Source of the DNA: an uncultured Candidatus Planktophila sp.
GTDB lineage: Bacteria > Actinomycetota > Actinomycetes > Nanopelagicales > Nanopelagicaceae
Direction: 5' to 3'
DNA: 64,000 bases
NCBI GenBank assembly: GCA_937975715.1
Contig: CALJUA010000119.1
Location: forward strand, 1 to 64,000
Shown piece by piece: positions 32,566-41,134 of the stretch; the stretch's first letter is position 1, and every line of letters starts with the position of its first letter. Below the pieces are notes generated by a model. That model did not search any database. It saw only the letters and a list, made by a program, of their open reading frames with translations, and was not told the DNA's origin. The position numbers were made by a program, and so were the translations under genes.

Positions 32566-32970
32566 ATGACAATGACAGATCCGATCGCAGACATGTTGTC
32601 TCGTCTGCGCAACGCGAACTCTGCTTACCATGACACGGTTTCAATGCCGTCATCATCGGTAAAGGTTCGTATCGCAGAAATCCTCAAGACGGAGGGTTAC
32701 ATCGCTGACTTCCGTATCGTTTCAAACGAGAACGGTGTTGGAAAGACTCTGACACTCGATCTTAAGTTTGGTGCAAACCGCGAGCGTTCAATCGCAGGTC
32801 TTCGCCGTGTATCAAAGCCAGGTCTTCGTGTTTACGCGAAGTCAACTGCGCTTCCAAAGGTACTTGGTGGACTCGGTGTTGCAATCATCTCTACTTCATC
32901 TGGTCTCTTGACCGATAAGCAGGCTAATAAGAAGGGCGTAGGCGGAGAAGTTCTCGCTTACGTATGGTAA
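32566..32970 (+). CDS. rpsH: 30S ribosomal protein S8
   Basis: A 134-residue S8 that binds central 16S rRNA. It reads MTDPIADMLSRLRNANSAYHD, then SKPGLRVYAKS and the C-terminal ISTSSGLLTDKQANKKGVGG. Two in-frame ATGs lie six bases apart; I keep the first, and the second is equally possible. Confidence 0.95.
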   Translation: MTMTDPIADMLSRLRNANSAYHDTVSMPSSSVKVRIAEILKTEGYIADFRIVSNENGVGKTLTLDLKFGANRERSIAGLRRVSKPGLRVYAKSTALPKVLGGLGVAIISTSSGLLTDKQANKKGVGGEVLAYVW

Positions 32971-32976
32971 TCGACT

Positions 32977-33516
32977 ATGTCACGTATTGGTCGTATGCCC
33001 ATCACTGTTCCTAGCGGAGTAGAAGTAACAATCAATGGTCAGCATGTTTCTGCAAAGGGTCCTAAGGGTTCACTTTCATTGACAGTTGCTGAGCCAATCA
33101 AGGTTTCACAGGCTGATGGTGTTATCACTGTTGCCCGTCCAAACGATGAGCGCATGGTTCGTTCACTTCACGGCTTGTCTCGCACACTCGTTGCGAACAT
33201 CATCGAAGGTGTAACAAACGGCTACTCACTCACAATCAACATTGTTGGTGTTGGTTACCGTGTTGCTGAGAAGGGCAAGGACCTTGAGTTCCAGCTCGGC
33301 TACAGCCACGTAATTAACTTCCCAGCACCAGAAGGCATCAGCTACAAGGTTGAGTCACCAACAAAGCTTGTTATCAGTGGAATCGATAAGCAGCTTGTTG
33401 GCGAAACAGCAGCGAAGGTAAAGAAGCTTCGCAAGGCTGATCCTTACAAGGGCAAGGGTCTTCGTCTTGAAGGCGAAAAGGTTCTTCGCAAGGCTGGAAA
33501 GGCAGGTAAGAAGTAA
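32977..33516 (+). CDS. rplF: 50S ribosomal protein L6
   Basis: A 179-residue L6 near the sarcin-ricin loop. It begins SRIGRMPITVPSGVEV and carries the C-terminal signature KADPYKGKGLRLEGE. It follows rpsH by six bases and overlaps rplR by one base. Confidence 0.97.
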   Translation: MSRIGRMPITVPSGVEVTINGQHVSAKGPKGSLSLTVAEPIKVSQADGVITVARPNDERMVRSLHGLSRTLVANIIEGVTNGYSLTINIVGVGYRVAEKGKDLEFQLGYSHVINFPAPEGISYKVESPTKLVISGIDKQLVGETAAKVKKLRKADPYKGKGLRLEGEKVLRKAGKAGKK

Positions 33517-33893
33517 TGGCAATCGGAGTTAAGGTCCGCAAGGGCAATGCGCAAAACGCGCGCGCTCGTCGTGCTTTCCGTCTTCGCAAGAAGATCTCAG
33601 GCACACCATCACGTCCACGCCTCGTCGTTTCACGCTCATCACGTCACCTGTTCGTTCAGGTTATTGATGACACACAAGGTTTAACACTTGCTTACGCATC
33701 AACTATGGAAGCAGATCTTCGTGCAGCATCTGGCGAAAAGACAGATAAGGCAAAGAAGGTTGGAGCTCTCGTAGCTGAGCGCGCTAAGAAGGCTGGCGTT
33801 TCAGCAGTTGTATTCGACCGCGCTGGTTATAAGTACCACGGTCGCATCGCAGCTGTTGCAGATGCTGCACGAGAGAACGGATTGGAGTTCTAA
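33516..33893 (+). CDS. rplR: 50S ribosomal protein L18
   Basis: A 125-residue L18, a 5S rRNA binder. It has the basic start RARRAFRLRKKISGTPSRPR and VVFDRAGYKYHGRIAAVAD. The ATG overlaps the rplF stop. Confidence 0.97.
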   Translation: MAIGVKVRKGNAQNARARRAFRLRKKISGTPSRPRLVVSRSSRHLFVQVIDDTQGLTLAYASTMEADLRAASGEKTDKAKKVGALVAERAKKAGVSAVVFDRAGYKYHGRIAAVADAARENGLEF

Positions 33894-33894
33894 T

Positions 33895-34515
33895 ATGGCT
33901 ATTGAAACAACAACAGCTGCTCCATCAACTGGTGCACCAGCTAACAAAGGTCGCGGCGAACGTCGCGAAGGTCGTCGTGACGATCGCGAACGCGAAAAGT
34001 CTCCTTACACAGAGCGCGTGGTCTTCATCAACCGCGTATCTAAGGTTGTTAAGGGTGGACGTCGTTTCTCATTCACAGCTCTCGTAGTTGTTGGTGACGG
34101 AAACGGTCTCGTTGGTATCGGATACGGCAAGTCAAAGGAAGTTCCAGCTGCGATTGCAAAGGCTGTTGAAGAGGCTAAGAAGTCATTCTTCAAGGTTCCA
34201 CGCGTCCAGGGAACAATTCCTCACCCAGTTCAAGGTGAGACTGCAGCAGGCGTAGTTCTTCTTCGTCCAGCTAGCCCAGGTACCGGAGTTATCGCTGGTG
34301 GTCCTGTGCGTGCAGTACTTGAGTGTGCTGGTATCCACGATGTTCTTACAAAGTCACTCGGTTCATCTAATGCAATCAACATGGTTCACGCCACTGTTGC
34401 TGCACTCAAGATGCTCGAGTCTCCAGAGCAGATTGCAACTCGACGTGGTCGTCCACTAGAAGATGTTGCACCTGCTGCAATTATCCGCGCTTCACAGCAG
34501 ACAGTTGGTGCCTAA
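33895..34515 (+). CDS. rpsE: 30S ribosomal protein S5
   Basis: A 206-residue S5, involved in decoding fidelity and mRNA unwinding. An N-terminal Arg/Glu-rich extension of about 40 residues, usual in actinobacteria, precedes VVFINRVSKVVKGGRRFSF. It then has GIGYGKSKEVPAAI and the C-terminal GSSNAINMVHAT. I chose the ATG just after the rplR stop; the upstream open frame lies inside rplR. Confidence 0.96.
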   Translation: MAIETTTAAPSTGAPANKGRGERREGRRDDREREKSPYTERVVFINRVSKVVKGGRRFSFTALVVVGDGNGLVGIGYGKSKEVPAAIAKAVEEAKKSFFKVPRVQGTIPHPVQGETAAGVVLLRPASPGTGVIAGGPVRAVLECAGIHDVLTKSLGSSNAINMVHATVAALKMLESPEQIATRRGRPLEDVAPAAIIRASQQTVGA

Positions 34516-34697
34516 TGCCACGTTTGAAAATCACTCAGATTAAGTCAACAGTTGGCAATAAGCCAGAGATTCGTAACACTGTTCGTTCTCTCGGTTTAAA
34601 GCGCATCAACGATGTTGTCGTTAAGGAAGATCGTCCAGAAATTCGTGGCATGGCAGTAGCTGCTCGTCACTTGATCAAGGTAGAGGAGGTCGAATAA
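34515..34697 (+). CDS. rpmD: 50S ribosomal protein L30
   Basis: A 60-residue L30 with LKITQIKSTVGNKPEIRNTV and LGLKRINDVVVKEDRPEIRG. The ATG overlaps the rpsE stop. L30 is lost in some reduced genomes but is present here. Confidence 0.96.
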   Translation: MPRLKITQIKSTVGNKPEIRNTVRSLGLKRINDVVVKEDRPEIRGMAVAARHLIKVEEVE

Positions 34698-34699
34698 AG

Positions 34700-35140
34700 A
34701 TGACTCTCAAACTTCATCATCTTCGTCCAGCTCCAGGTGCTAAGAAGGCTAAGACTCGTAAGGGTCGCGGTGAGGCATCAAAGGGTAAGACTGCAGGTCG
34801 TGGCGGTAAGGGAACTCACGCTCGTAACACGGTTCGTCCGGGCTTCGAGGGTGGTCAGCTTCCACTCGTTATGCGACTTCCAAAGCTTCGTGGATTTAAG
34901 AACCCAGCACGCGTTGAGTACCAGGCGGTTAACGTCTCAACAATCAACGCACTCTTCCCAAAGGGTGGCGATGTAACAGTTGCTGATCTCATTGCTAAGG
35001 GCGCAGTTCGCGATTCATTGCCTGTAAAGGTTCTCGGAAACGGCGATATCGCTGTCAAGGTATCTGTTACAGCACATGCATTCTCAGCTTCAGCAATCGA
35101 GAAGATTGCAGCAGCTGGCGGATCTACGAACACACTGTAA
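34700..35140 (+). CDS. rplO: 50S ribosomal protein L15
   Basis: A 146-residue L15. It begins TLKLHHLRPAPGAKKAKTRK with the Gly-rich loop GRGEASKGKTAGRGGKGTHA and has FEGGQLPLVMRLPKLRGF. AGAGGAGG precedes the ATG, two bases after rpmD. It is followed by secY. Confidence 0.97.
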   Translation: MTLKLHHLRPAPGAKKAKTRKGRGEASKGKTAGRGGKGTHARNTVRPGFEGGQLPLVMRLPKLRGFKNPARVEYQAVNVSTINALFPKGGDVTVADLIAKGAVRDSLPVKVLGNGDIAVKVSVTAHAFSASAIEKIAAAGGSTNTL

Positions 35141-35192
35141 AACCTGTTTTAAATTCGAATCAACGTCGTGATTGGTTAGAGGGAGAAGATTG

Positions 35193-36488
35193 ATGCTCAG
35201 TGCATTTGGAATGGCATTTAAGACGCCAGAACTTCGAAAGAAAATCTTCTTCACTCTCTCCATCATGGCGTTGTTCCGTTTTGGTTCAGTAGTACCAACA
35301 CCAGGTGTTTCATATACAAACGTCAAGCAGTGCCTTGCTAGCGCAGAGAATTCAGGCCTCTTCGGTCTTATCAACTTATTCTCAGGTGGAGCTCTTCTTC
35401 AGCTCTCAGTTTTTGCGCTCGGCATCATGCCTTACATCACTAGCTCGATCATTATTCAGTTGCTCACTGTTGTAATCCCTCGCTTTGAAACTTTGAAGAA
35501 CGAAGGACAGTCAGGTCAGGCAACACTTACTCAGTACACACGTTATTTAACAATCGGTCTTGCAATCTTGCAGTCAACAGGTTTGATCGCGGTTGCACGT
35601 ACACCAGGTCGTTTGATCTCAGGCTGTAATCTCGCGATTATTCCTGATGCATCATGGCAGCGCATCGTGACAATGATTGTTGTCATGACAGCTGGAACAT
35701 CTGTAATCATGTGGCTCGGTGAGCTCATCACAGATCGCGGCGTCGGTAACGGTATGTCTATCTTGATCTTCACATCTATCGCTGCCGGATTCCCTGGCCA
35801 GTTGTGGGCAATCAAGGTTTCAAAGGGTCTTCCAGTATTCCTCTTCGTACTTCTCATGGGCTTTGCGGTTGTTGCTGCAGTTGTCTTCGTTGAGCAGGCA
35901 CAGCGTCGTATCCCGGTTCAGTATGCAAAGCGCATGGTGGGTCGTCAGGCATACGGCGGAACATCGACATATATTCCAATCAAGGTAAACCAGGCTGGCG
36001 TTATTCCGGTTATCTTCGCTTCATCACTTTTGTATATCCCTTCATTGGTCGTGAACTTCACCAATAGCCAGGCTGGTTGGGCTGTTTGGATTTCACGTAA
36101 CTTGGTTAAGGGTGATCACCCAATCTATATCGCGCTCTATTCAGCGCTGATCATCTTCTTTACATACTTCTATGTTGCAATCACATTTAACCCAGATGAG
36201 GTCGCAGATAACATGAAGAAGTACGGCGGATTTATCCCAGGTATTCGTGCTGGTCGCCCAACCTCTGAGTACCTCACATATGTTCTTTCACGCATCACAG
36301 CACCAGGTGCTTTGTACCTTGCTCTTGTGGCGATTATTCCAATCATCGCTCTCGTTGCATTCGGCGCTTCACAGAACTTCCCATTTGGTGGAACAGCGAT
36401 TCTGATCGTTGTCGGCGTTGGTCTTGATACCGCAAAGCAGATCGAATCACAGCTCCAGCAGCGTTCATACGAAGGCTTCCTGAAGTAA
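35193..36488 (+). CDS. secY: Preprotein translocase subunit SecY
   Basis: A 431-residue channel-forming subunit of SecYEG with ten hydrophobic segments. It starts MLSAFGMAFKTPELRKKIFF, has the periplasmic plug region (GGALLQLSVFALGIMPYITS), cytoplasmic loops with QRRIPVQYAKRMVG, and the C-terminal GTAILIVVGVGLDTAKQIES. I chose the ATG preceded by GAGGGAGAAG; an in-frame codon at 35172 lies before that site. The stop overlaps the adk ATG by one base. Confidence 0.97.
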   Translation: MLSAFGMAFKTPELRKKIFFTLSIMALFRFGSVVPTPGVSYTNVKQCLASAENSGLFGLINLFSGGALLQLSVFALGIMPYITSSIIIQLLTVVIPRFETLKNEGQSGQATLTQYTRYLTIGLAILQSTGLIAVARTPGRLISGCNLAIIPDASWQRIVTMIVVMTAGTSVIMWLGELITDRGVGNGMSILIFTSIAAGFPGQLWAIKVSKGLPVFLFVLLMGFAVVAAVVFVEQAQRRIPVQYAKRMVGRQAYGGTSTYIPIKVNQAGVIPVIFASSLLYIPSLVVNFTNSQAGWAVWISRNLVKGDHPIYIALYSALIIFFTYFYVAITFNPDEVADNMKKYGGFIPGIRAGRPTSEYLTYVLSRITAPGALYLALVAIIPIIALVAFGASQNFPFGGTAILIVVGVGLDTAKQIESQLQQRSYEGFLK

Positions 36489-37126
36489 TGCGTCTCGTCC
36501 TGGTAGGTCCACCAGGTGCGGGCAAGGGAACGCAAGCTCAGTTCCTTGCTGCGCACTATGGCATCCCACATATCTCTACAGGAGATATCTTCCGCGCAAA
36601 CCTTAAAGAGAACACTGCTTTGGGTCAGGAAGCAAAGACTTTTATGGATGCAGGTCAATTAGTTCCTGATTCAGTCACCAATGCGATGGTGAAAGATCGT
36701 CTTACTTGGGATGATGTCGCAAACGGTTTCTTGCTCGATGGATTTCCACGCAACGTTGTTCAGGCAGAAGTTCTTCGTGCAATTTTGGCCGAAGAGCGCA
36801 CACCACTTGATGCAGTTCTCGAGCTCTCAATTCCAAATGAATTAATCATTGGTCGCCTTTCATCCCGTCGAACATGCCGTGCTTGTGGTGCGCCATCTAC
36901 GCCTGAGGCGTCAGCCTGCAGCGCATGTGGGGGAGCAGATCTCTATCAGCGTGAAGACGATAAAGCAGAAGTCATTGCAAAGCGCCTAGATGTCTATGAA
37001 GAGCAGACCGCTCCGATTATTCATTTCTATCGCACCGAAGGTCTTCTCATCACTATCGATGCAGATGGCGAAATTGCAGAGATTACAGAGCGCGCAACAT
37101 CTGCTCTTGCTCGCGTCAAAGCTTAA
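36488..37126 (+). CDS. adk: Adenylate kinase
   Basis: A 212-residue kinase that interconverts ATP + AMP and 2 ADP. It has the P-loop GPPGAGKGTQ (residues 7-16), HISTGDIFR for AMP binding, and FLLDGFPRN. The LID domain carries four cysteines (C130, C133, C144, C147) of a structural zinc site. The ATG overlaps the secY stop, the conserved secY-adk-map order. Confidence 0.97.
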   Translation: MRLVLVGPPGAGKGTQAQFLAAHYGIPHISTGDIFRANLKENTALGQEAKTFMDAGQLVPDSVTNAMVKDRLTWDDVANGFLLDGFPRNVVQAEVLRAILAEERTPLDAVLELSIPNELIIGRLSSRRTCRACGAPSTPEASACSACGGADLYQREDDKAEVIAKRLDVYEEQTAPIIHFYRTEGLLITIDADGEIAEITERATSALARVKA

Positions 37127-37139
37127 TTCGGGAACGATC

Positions 37140-37967
37140 ATGGCAATCCAAATCAAAAACCTTGACGAACTCAAGGTGATGCGTCGAGCAGGATTATTGG
37201 TTGCATATATTCATCAAGCTATTCGTGACAATATTAAAGTAGGCATGACAACCGATGCACTTGACGCAATTGCTGTAGCAACCATTAAGCGCGGTGGCGG
37301 AACAGCAAACTTCCTTGGTTACCACGGTTATCCAAAATCAATATGCGTATCAGTCAATGAAGAAATCGTTCATGGTATCCCAGGTCCAAGAATTCTTAAT
37401 GATGGCGATGTCGTCTCGGTCGATTGCGGTGCAATCATTGATGGCTGGCATGGAGACGCAGCTTTTACTATCGGTCTAGGTTTTGTAGATCCAGAGGATC
37501 AAAAGATGATGGATGTATGCGAAGAGTCCATGTGGCGCGGAATTGCTGCAGGATCGCTGAATGCACGTCTTTCTGATATCGGTCATGCTGTCGAGCAATA
37601 TGTAAATTCTCAAGGGAAGTACGGCATCTTGCGCGAGTACGGCGGACATGGAATTGGTACTGAGATGCACCAAGAACCACACGTACTTAACTTTGGTCGT
37701 AAAGGTTTTGGTCCGAAGATCGTTCCAGGTATGGCGCTTGCAATCGAGCCAATGATTACGCGTGGCAGCGAGAAGACAAAAGTCCTTGCAGATGATTGGA
37801 CTGTTGTGTCGACAGATTCTTCACGAGGGTCACATTTCGAACATTCCTATGTGATCTGCCCTGATGGAAAGCCTTTTGTACTCACTGCAATCGATGGTGG
37901 ACAAGAGAAGCTCGGCCGTTATGGCATTGATATTTCCGATCTCCTGCGACAGTCATTTCCTAATTGA
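37140..37967 (+). CDS. map: Methionine aminopeptidase, type I
   Basis: A 275-residue metallo-enzyme that removes N-terminal methionine from nascent proteins. Metal ligands are visible in VDCGAIIDGWHGDAAFTIG, GGHGIGTEMHQEPHV, AIEPMI and SHFEHSYVI. I chose the ATG at 37140; the longer open frame starts inside adk. Its end overlaps the convergent GntR gene by 15 bases. In most actinobacteria infA follows; here a ten-kilobase island intervenes. Confidence 0.95.
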   Translation: MAIQIKNLDELKVMRRAGLLVAYIHQAIRDNIKVGMTTDALDAIAVATIKRGGGTANFLGYHGYPKSICVSVNEEIVHGIPGPRILNDGDVVSVDCGAIIDGWHGDAAFTIGLGFVDPEDQKMMDVCEESMWRGIAAGSLNARLSDIGHAVEQYVNSQGKYGILREYGGHGIGTEMHQEPHVLNFGRKGFGPKIVPGMALAIEPMITRGSEKTKVLADDWTVVSTDSSRGSHFEHSYVICPDGKPFVLTAIDGGQEKLGRYGIDISDLLRQSFPN

Positions 37968-38657
37968 GTATTTGAAATCCCAACGAGAACCTTGTCTCAC
38001 CGCGATTGATCGTTCGACTTCCTCGCCTCGCAAGTTATAGCCGGTGCGTTGAATACGCAAGGCAGGGCTTCCTGCATCTACTTTCAATAGCGCTGATTCC
38101 TCTTTATTTAAAATAAATGGCGTGAGGTGTTCATCTGCGCTCGTAATTGTTTGGTCGTAGTGGAACGCAAGAATCTTGTAGAGCGAAGTTGTCAGATCCT
38201 TTTCGATTAATGCTGGAGCAATGCTTTGACGGATATAACTGATTTCCCAGGAAAGTGGCTCGTTGTCCGCAAGTCGAAGTCGCTCGATTCGATAGGAAGG
38301 TTCGCTAATCACGATAAAATCATCGGTGGCTTCGGAATCTCTCTCAATAAGTCTGGCGCTAATTACACGTGTTGATGCATTGATGCCACGGGCTTTCATC
38401 TCATCGGTGAATGCACTTAATTTCATCTGTCTCAAGACTCGGGGTGGAGCAACAAATGACCCTGCGCCATGGACCGTATAAATCTGCCCATCATCCTGCA
38501 ACAGTGCGAGAGCTTGGCGAATGGTTACTCGCGAAGTTCCATACCGTTCGGCGAGGGCTCGCTCTCCTGGGATGGGCTCATGTGGGTCGAGATGAGAGAT
38601 TTCCTCTCGTAGAAGGTCGGCAAGGCGAAAGTGCTTGAGGACCTCCTCCTTTGCCAT
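37953..38657 (-). CDS. GntR-family regulator with UTRA domain (DasR/NagR-like)
   Basis: A 234-residue transcription factor of the GntR/HutC subfamily. The N-terminal winged helix contains IPGERALAERYGTSRVTIRQALALLQDDGQIYTV (given as two parts: ERALAERYGTSRVT and IRQALALLQDDGQ), and the C-terminal UTRA effector domain starts near residue 80 and contains RIERLRLADNEPLSWEISYI. Members of this group sense phosphorylated amino sugars. The start is the ATG with AAGGAGG upstream; twelve extra residues in the longer frame are rejected. It is divergent from the sugar-importer operon and close to a DasR-like site, so it is its probable repressor. Confidence 0.88.
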   Translation of the reverse strand: MAKEEVLKHFRLADLLREEISHLDPHEPIPGERALAERYGTSRVTIRQALALLQDDGQIYTVHGAGSFVAPPRVLRQMKLSAFTDEMKARGINASTRVISARLIERDSEATDDFIVISEPSYRIERLRLADNEPLSWEISYIRQSIAPALIEKDLTTSLYKILAFHYDQTITSADEHLTPFILNKEESALLKVDAGSPALRIQRTGYNLRGEEVERSIAVRQGSRWDFKYSIRK

Positions 38658-38823
38658 CGATCCTCCTTCACTTCTCTGGCGGGCGCCCATCAACGATCTA
38701 GCGCTGCTGCGATACCTCGCCGTTACACACCTGACCTTATCGCGTGAGCGAGGTCGCTGGTCTTTATAACATTCTCATAAATTTCAGCAGGTGATGGCTC
38801 CACATACTAGTAAATGAAAGAAA

Positions 38824-38839
38824 ATTGGTCTATACCTGT
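38824..38839 (+). promoter_or_regulatory. DasR-like (dre) operator
   Basis: ATTGGTCTATACCTGT matches the known DasR consensus ACTGGTCTAGACCACT at 12 of 16 positions, including the GGTCTA/ACC core. It sits 50 bases before the binding-protein start in the divergent region. A half-site CTGGTCT occurs at 38757-38763. Confidence 0.65.
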
Positions 38840-38888
38840 ACCACTAGATCTTTGGACCTACCAAGATCGAGATTTATTGGAGGCTTGA

Positions 38889-40139
38889 ATGCGCACTCTT
38901 CGCGTGAAATCACTTGCAGCCATTGGAGCTGCAGCACTTTTGGGTGTTGCAGTACTGAGTGGAAGCACTGCCGCACAAGCTGCGACGCCAAAATCAATCA
39001 CTGTGTGGCTTATGCCAGATGCGAAAGATTTTGGAACCGCACTTGCAGATGCAACAAAATCTTTTAACAAGTTGTATCCAAATGTAAAAGTTACTGTCGA
39101 ATTTCAAACCTGGGGTGATCACCTCAAGAAGCTCGATGCAGCACTTGTTGCTAAAAAGGGTCCAGATGTAGTCGAATTTGGAAACACAGAAGTCATGAAG
39201 TATTCAGCTGCAGGTGCACTTGAAGATCTTTCAGGGTACAAGACACGTTTTAGCAATAGCTCAAAATGGCTCAATGCACTCACTGAGGCCGGAAGCTACG
39301 ATGGAAAGCTCTATGCAGTTCCTTACTATGCAGGAGCCCGCGCAATCATGTACCGCCCATCACTATTTAAGGCACAAGGAATCTCTGTTCCTAAATCTTA
39401 TGCAGAGTTCTTATCTGCAGGTAAGAAGTTGATGTCTGCATATGGCAGCAACAAGAACTTCTCAGCAGTCTATCTTCCAGGTAAGTACTGGTATGCAGCG
39501 ATGTCATTTGTTTATGACGAAGGTGGCGCCATTGCAACTAAGTCAGGTGGCAAGTGGGCAGGCTCACTTACATCCGATGCTGCAATCCGTGGACTCAATC
39601 GTTTTAAGGAAGTCAGTGATTCACTTTCACGTGCAGATAAGTCAGGAACAGAAGCTTCTCAATGGGATGTCTTCAACAGCGGAGATGTCGCAATGTCATA
39701 CTCAAACGGATGGGAATCATGCTGTATTCCTAAGATTGGTAGCGACTGGGCATTCTTCCCAATGCCATCTGTAAAGGCAGGAAAAGCTTCACCTGCATTC
39801 CTCGGTGGATCAAACTTGGGTGTTCCAAGCTATTCTCCAAATGTTGCACTCGCATCAGCTTGGATTCGTGAGTTTACAAACTCTACACAGATGACAACAA
39901 TTGCACGCAGTGGTGCAATTCCAAATAACACAAAGATGCTTTCACTCATCAGTGGAGCAGCAGCACCAGTTGCAGCAGCAGCTAAAAACTCTTGGTTCAT
40001 TCCAGGGGCGGTCAAGTGGGTTGATGTAGAGAATGCAAATACCCTTCAGATGATGCTTTCTGACATCGCAACAGGTAAGAAGACGGTTGAAAAGGCTGCA
40101 GCAGATGCTTCGGCTGAAATTACAAAACTCCTGAATTAG
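38889..40139 (+). CDS. Sugar ABC transporter substrate-binding lipoprotein-type protein
   Basis: A 416-residue extracellular solute-binding protein (family 1). It has a signal peptide of about 33 residues (basic start, hydrophobic core LAAIGAAALLGVAVLSG, end AQAA); there is no obvious lipobox cysteine. The mature part has ITVWLMPDAKDF and GPDVVEFGNTEV, as in sugar-binding proteins. GGAGG lies upstream of the ATG. The first gene of the operon, it precedes two permeases. Amino-sugar binding (GlcNAc or chito-oligosaccharide) is inferred from the DasR-like regulator and hexosaminidase nearby. Confidence 0.88.
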   Translation: MRTLRVKSLAAIGAAALLGVAVLSGSTAAQAATPKSITVWLMPDAKDFGTALADATKSFNKLYPNVKVTVEFQTWGDHLKKLDAALVAKKGPDVVEFGNTEVMKYSAAGALEDLSGYKTRFSNSSKWLNALTEAGSYDGKLYAVPYYAGARAIMYRPSLFKAQGISVPKSYAEFLSAGKKLMSAYGSNKNFSAVYLPGKYWYAAMSFVYDEGGAIATKSGGKWAGSLTSDAAIRGLNRFKEVSDSLSRADKSGTEASQWDVFNSGDVAMSYSNGWESCCIPKIGSDWAFFPMPSVKAGKASPAFLGGSNLGVPSYSPNVALASAWIREFTNSTQMTTIARSGAIPNNTKMLSLISGAAAPVAAAAKNSWFIPGAVKWVDVENANTLQMMLSDIATGKKTVEKAAADASAEITKLLN

Positions 40140-40156
40140 TAGGAGCCAAAGTTAAG

Positions 40157-40195
40157 GGAGAGAGAGGCGATTCCTTGAGAGTCGCCTCTCTCTCC
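40157..40195 (+). promoter_or_regulatory. Stable hairpin after the binding-protein gene
   Basis: A 14-bp perfect stem (40157-40170 with 40182-40195) and an 11-base loop, not followed by a T-tract. It probably protects the 3' end of the binding-protein mRNA and lowers expression of the permeases, as in other importer operons. Confidence 0.6.
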
Positions 40196-40234
40196 GTTCA
40201 ATTCAGAATTTAGGAGTGAGAAATTTCCACAATA

Positions 40235-41134
40235 TTGAGGCCGAAAAAGCGTATGAACATTTGGCCATATGCTCTGATCACGCCGAGTTTATTCGCTCTG
40301 ACTTTAATTCTTGCATTTCCGGTATACAAGCTTTTCGCTCTCTCTTTTGAAAAGTATGGCCTGGCTGAAATTATCGCGGGTAAGGGAACTTTTGTCGGTA
40401 TTCAGAACTTTCGAGAGACATTTACCGATTCAGAGTTTTGGAGAATATTTGAGCGCACCTTGCTCTTCACCGCTGGAATGGTGGCAGTTTCAATAGTCGT
40501 CGGAGCTTGGGTTGCACACTTGATGGTCAAAATGCATCCAGTAATCCGTAATACTCTCAACACCATCCTCATCCTCGTGTGGGCGATGCCACAGTTGGTA
40601 TCTATTTCGGTATGGCGTTGGATGTTCTCTTTCGAATTTAGCATTGTCACTTCGGTTGTTAACTCACTCGGCTTTGAGATGGATAAGCACAACTACTTTG
40701 TCAATTCGCTCTCTGGCTTTCTTATTATTGGTGGATGTGTAGCTTGGGGTGCGCTCCCATTTATTACAATCAGCATTTATGCCGCTCTCACTCAAGTTCC
40801 CAAAGAGTTGCTCGAAGCAGCTGAAATCGACGGCGCCAACTCTAGACAGGTGTTCAGAAATATCACTTTGCCGCTTTTATTACCCGTGTATGTAATTCTG
40901 ATATCGCTCTCTGTAATTTGGGATTTTCAAGTCTTCTCACATATCTGGATCTTCCTAGATAGCCGACCTTCTTCTGAGTATTACACAATGGCAATTTATG
41001 CATTTCAGAAATCATTCGGATTGAGCGAGTACGGAATGGGTGCAGCAATCTCCTTGATCATGATCGCATCTTTGATATCCATCACTGGTTACTATCTACG
41101 CCAGATGATGAGAATGGGAAGAGATAATGCGTAA
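40235..41134 (+). CDS. Sugar ABC transporter permease, MalF-like
   Basis: A 299-residue inner-membrane permease with about six hydrophobic segments. The EAA loop reads LLEAAEIDGANSRQVFRNIT. The first possible start is TTG (40235); an ATG at 40253 gives a protein six residues shorter and is equally possible, as GAGG lies 11 bases before it. Its end overlaps the next permease by eight bases. It acts with the preceding binding protein. Confidence 0.9.
   Translation: MRPKKRMNIWPYALITPSLFALTLILAFPVYKLFALSFEKYGLAEIIAGKGTFVGIQNFRETFTDSEFWRIFERTLLFTAGMVAVSIVVGAWVAHLMVKMHPVIRNTLNTILILVWAMPQLVSISVWRWMFSFEFSIVTSVVNSLGFEMDKHNYFVNSLSGFLIIGGCVAWGALPFITISIYAALTQVPKELLEAAEIDGANSRQVFRNITLPLLLPVYVILISLSVIWDFQVFSHIWIFLDSRPSSEYYTMAIYAFQKSFGLSEYGMGAAISLIMIASLISITGYYLRQMMRMGRDNA

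Noticed and set aside
38757..38763. Second full DasR site
   Set aside because: Only the CTGGTCT half matches; the other arm is not recognisable.
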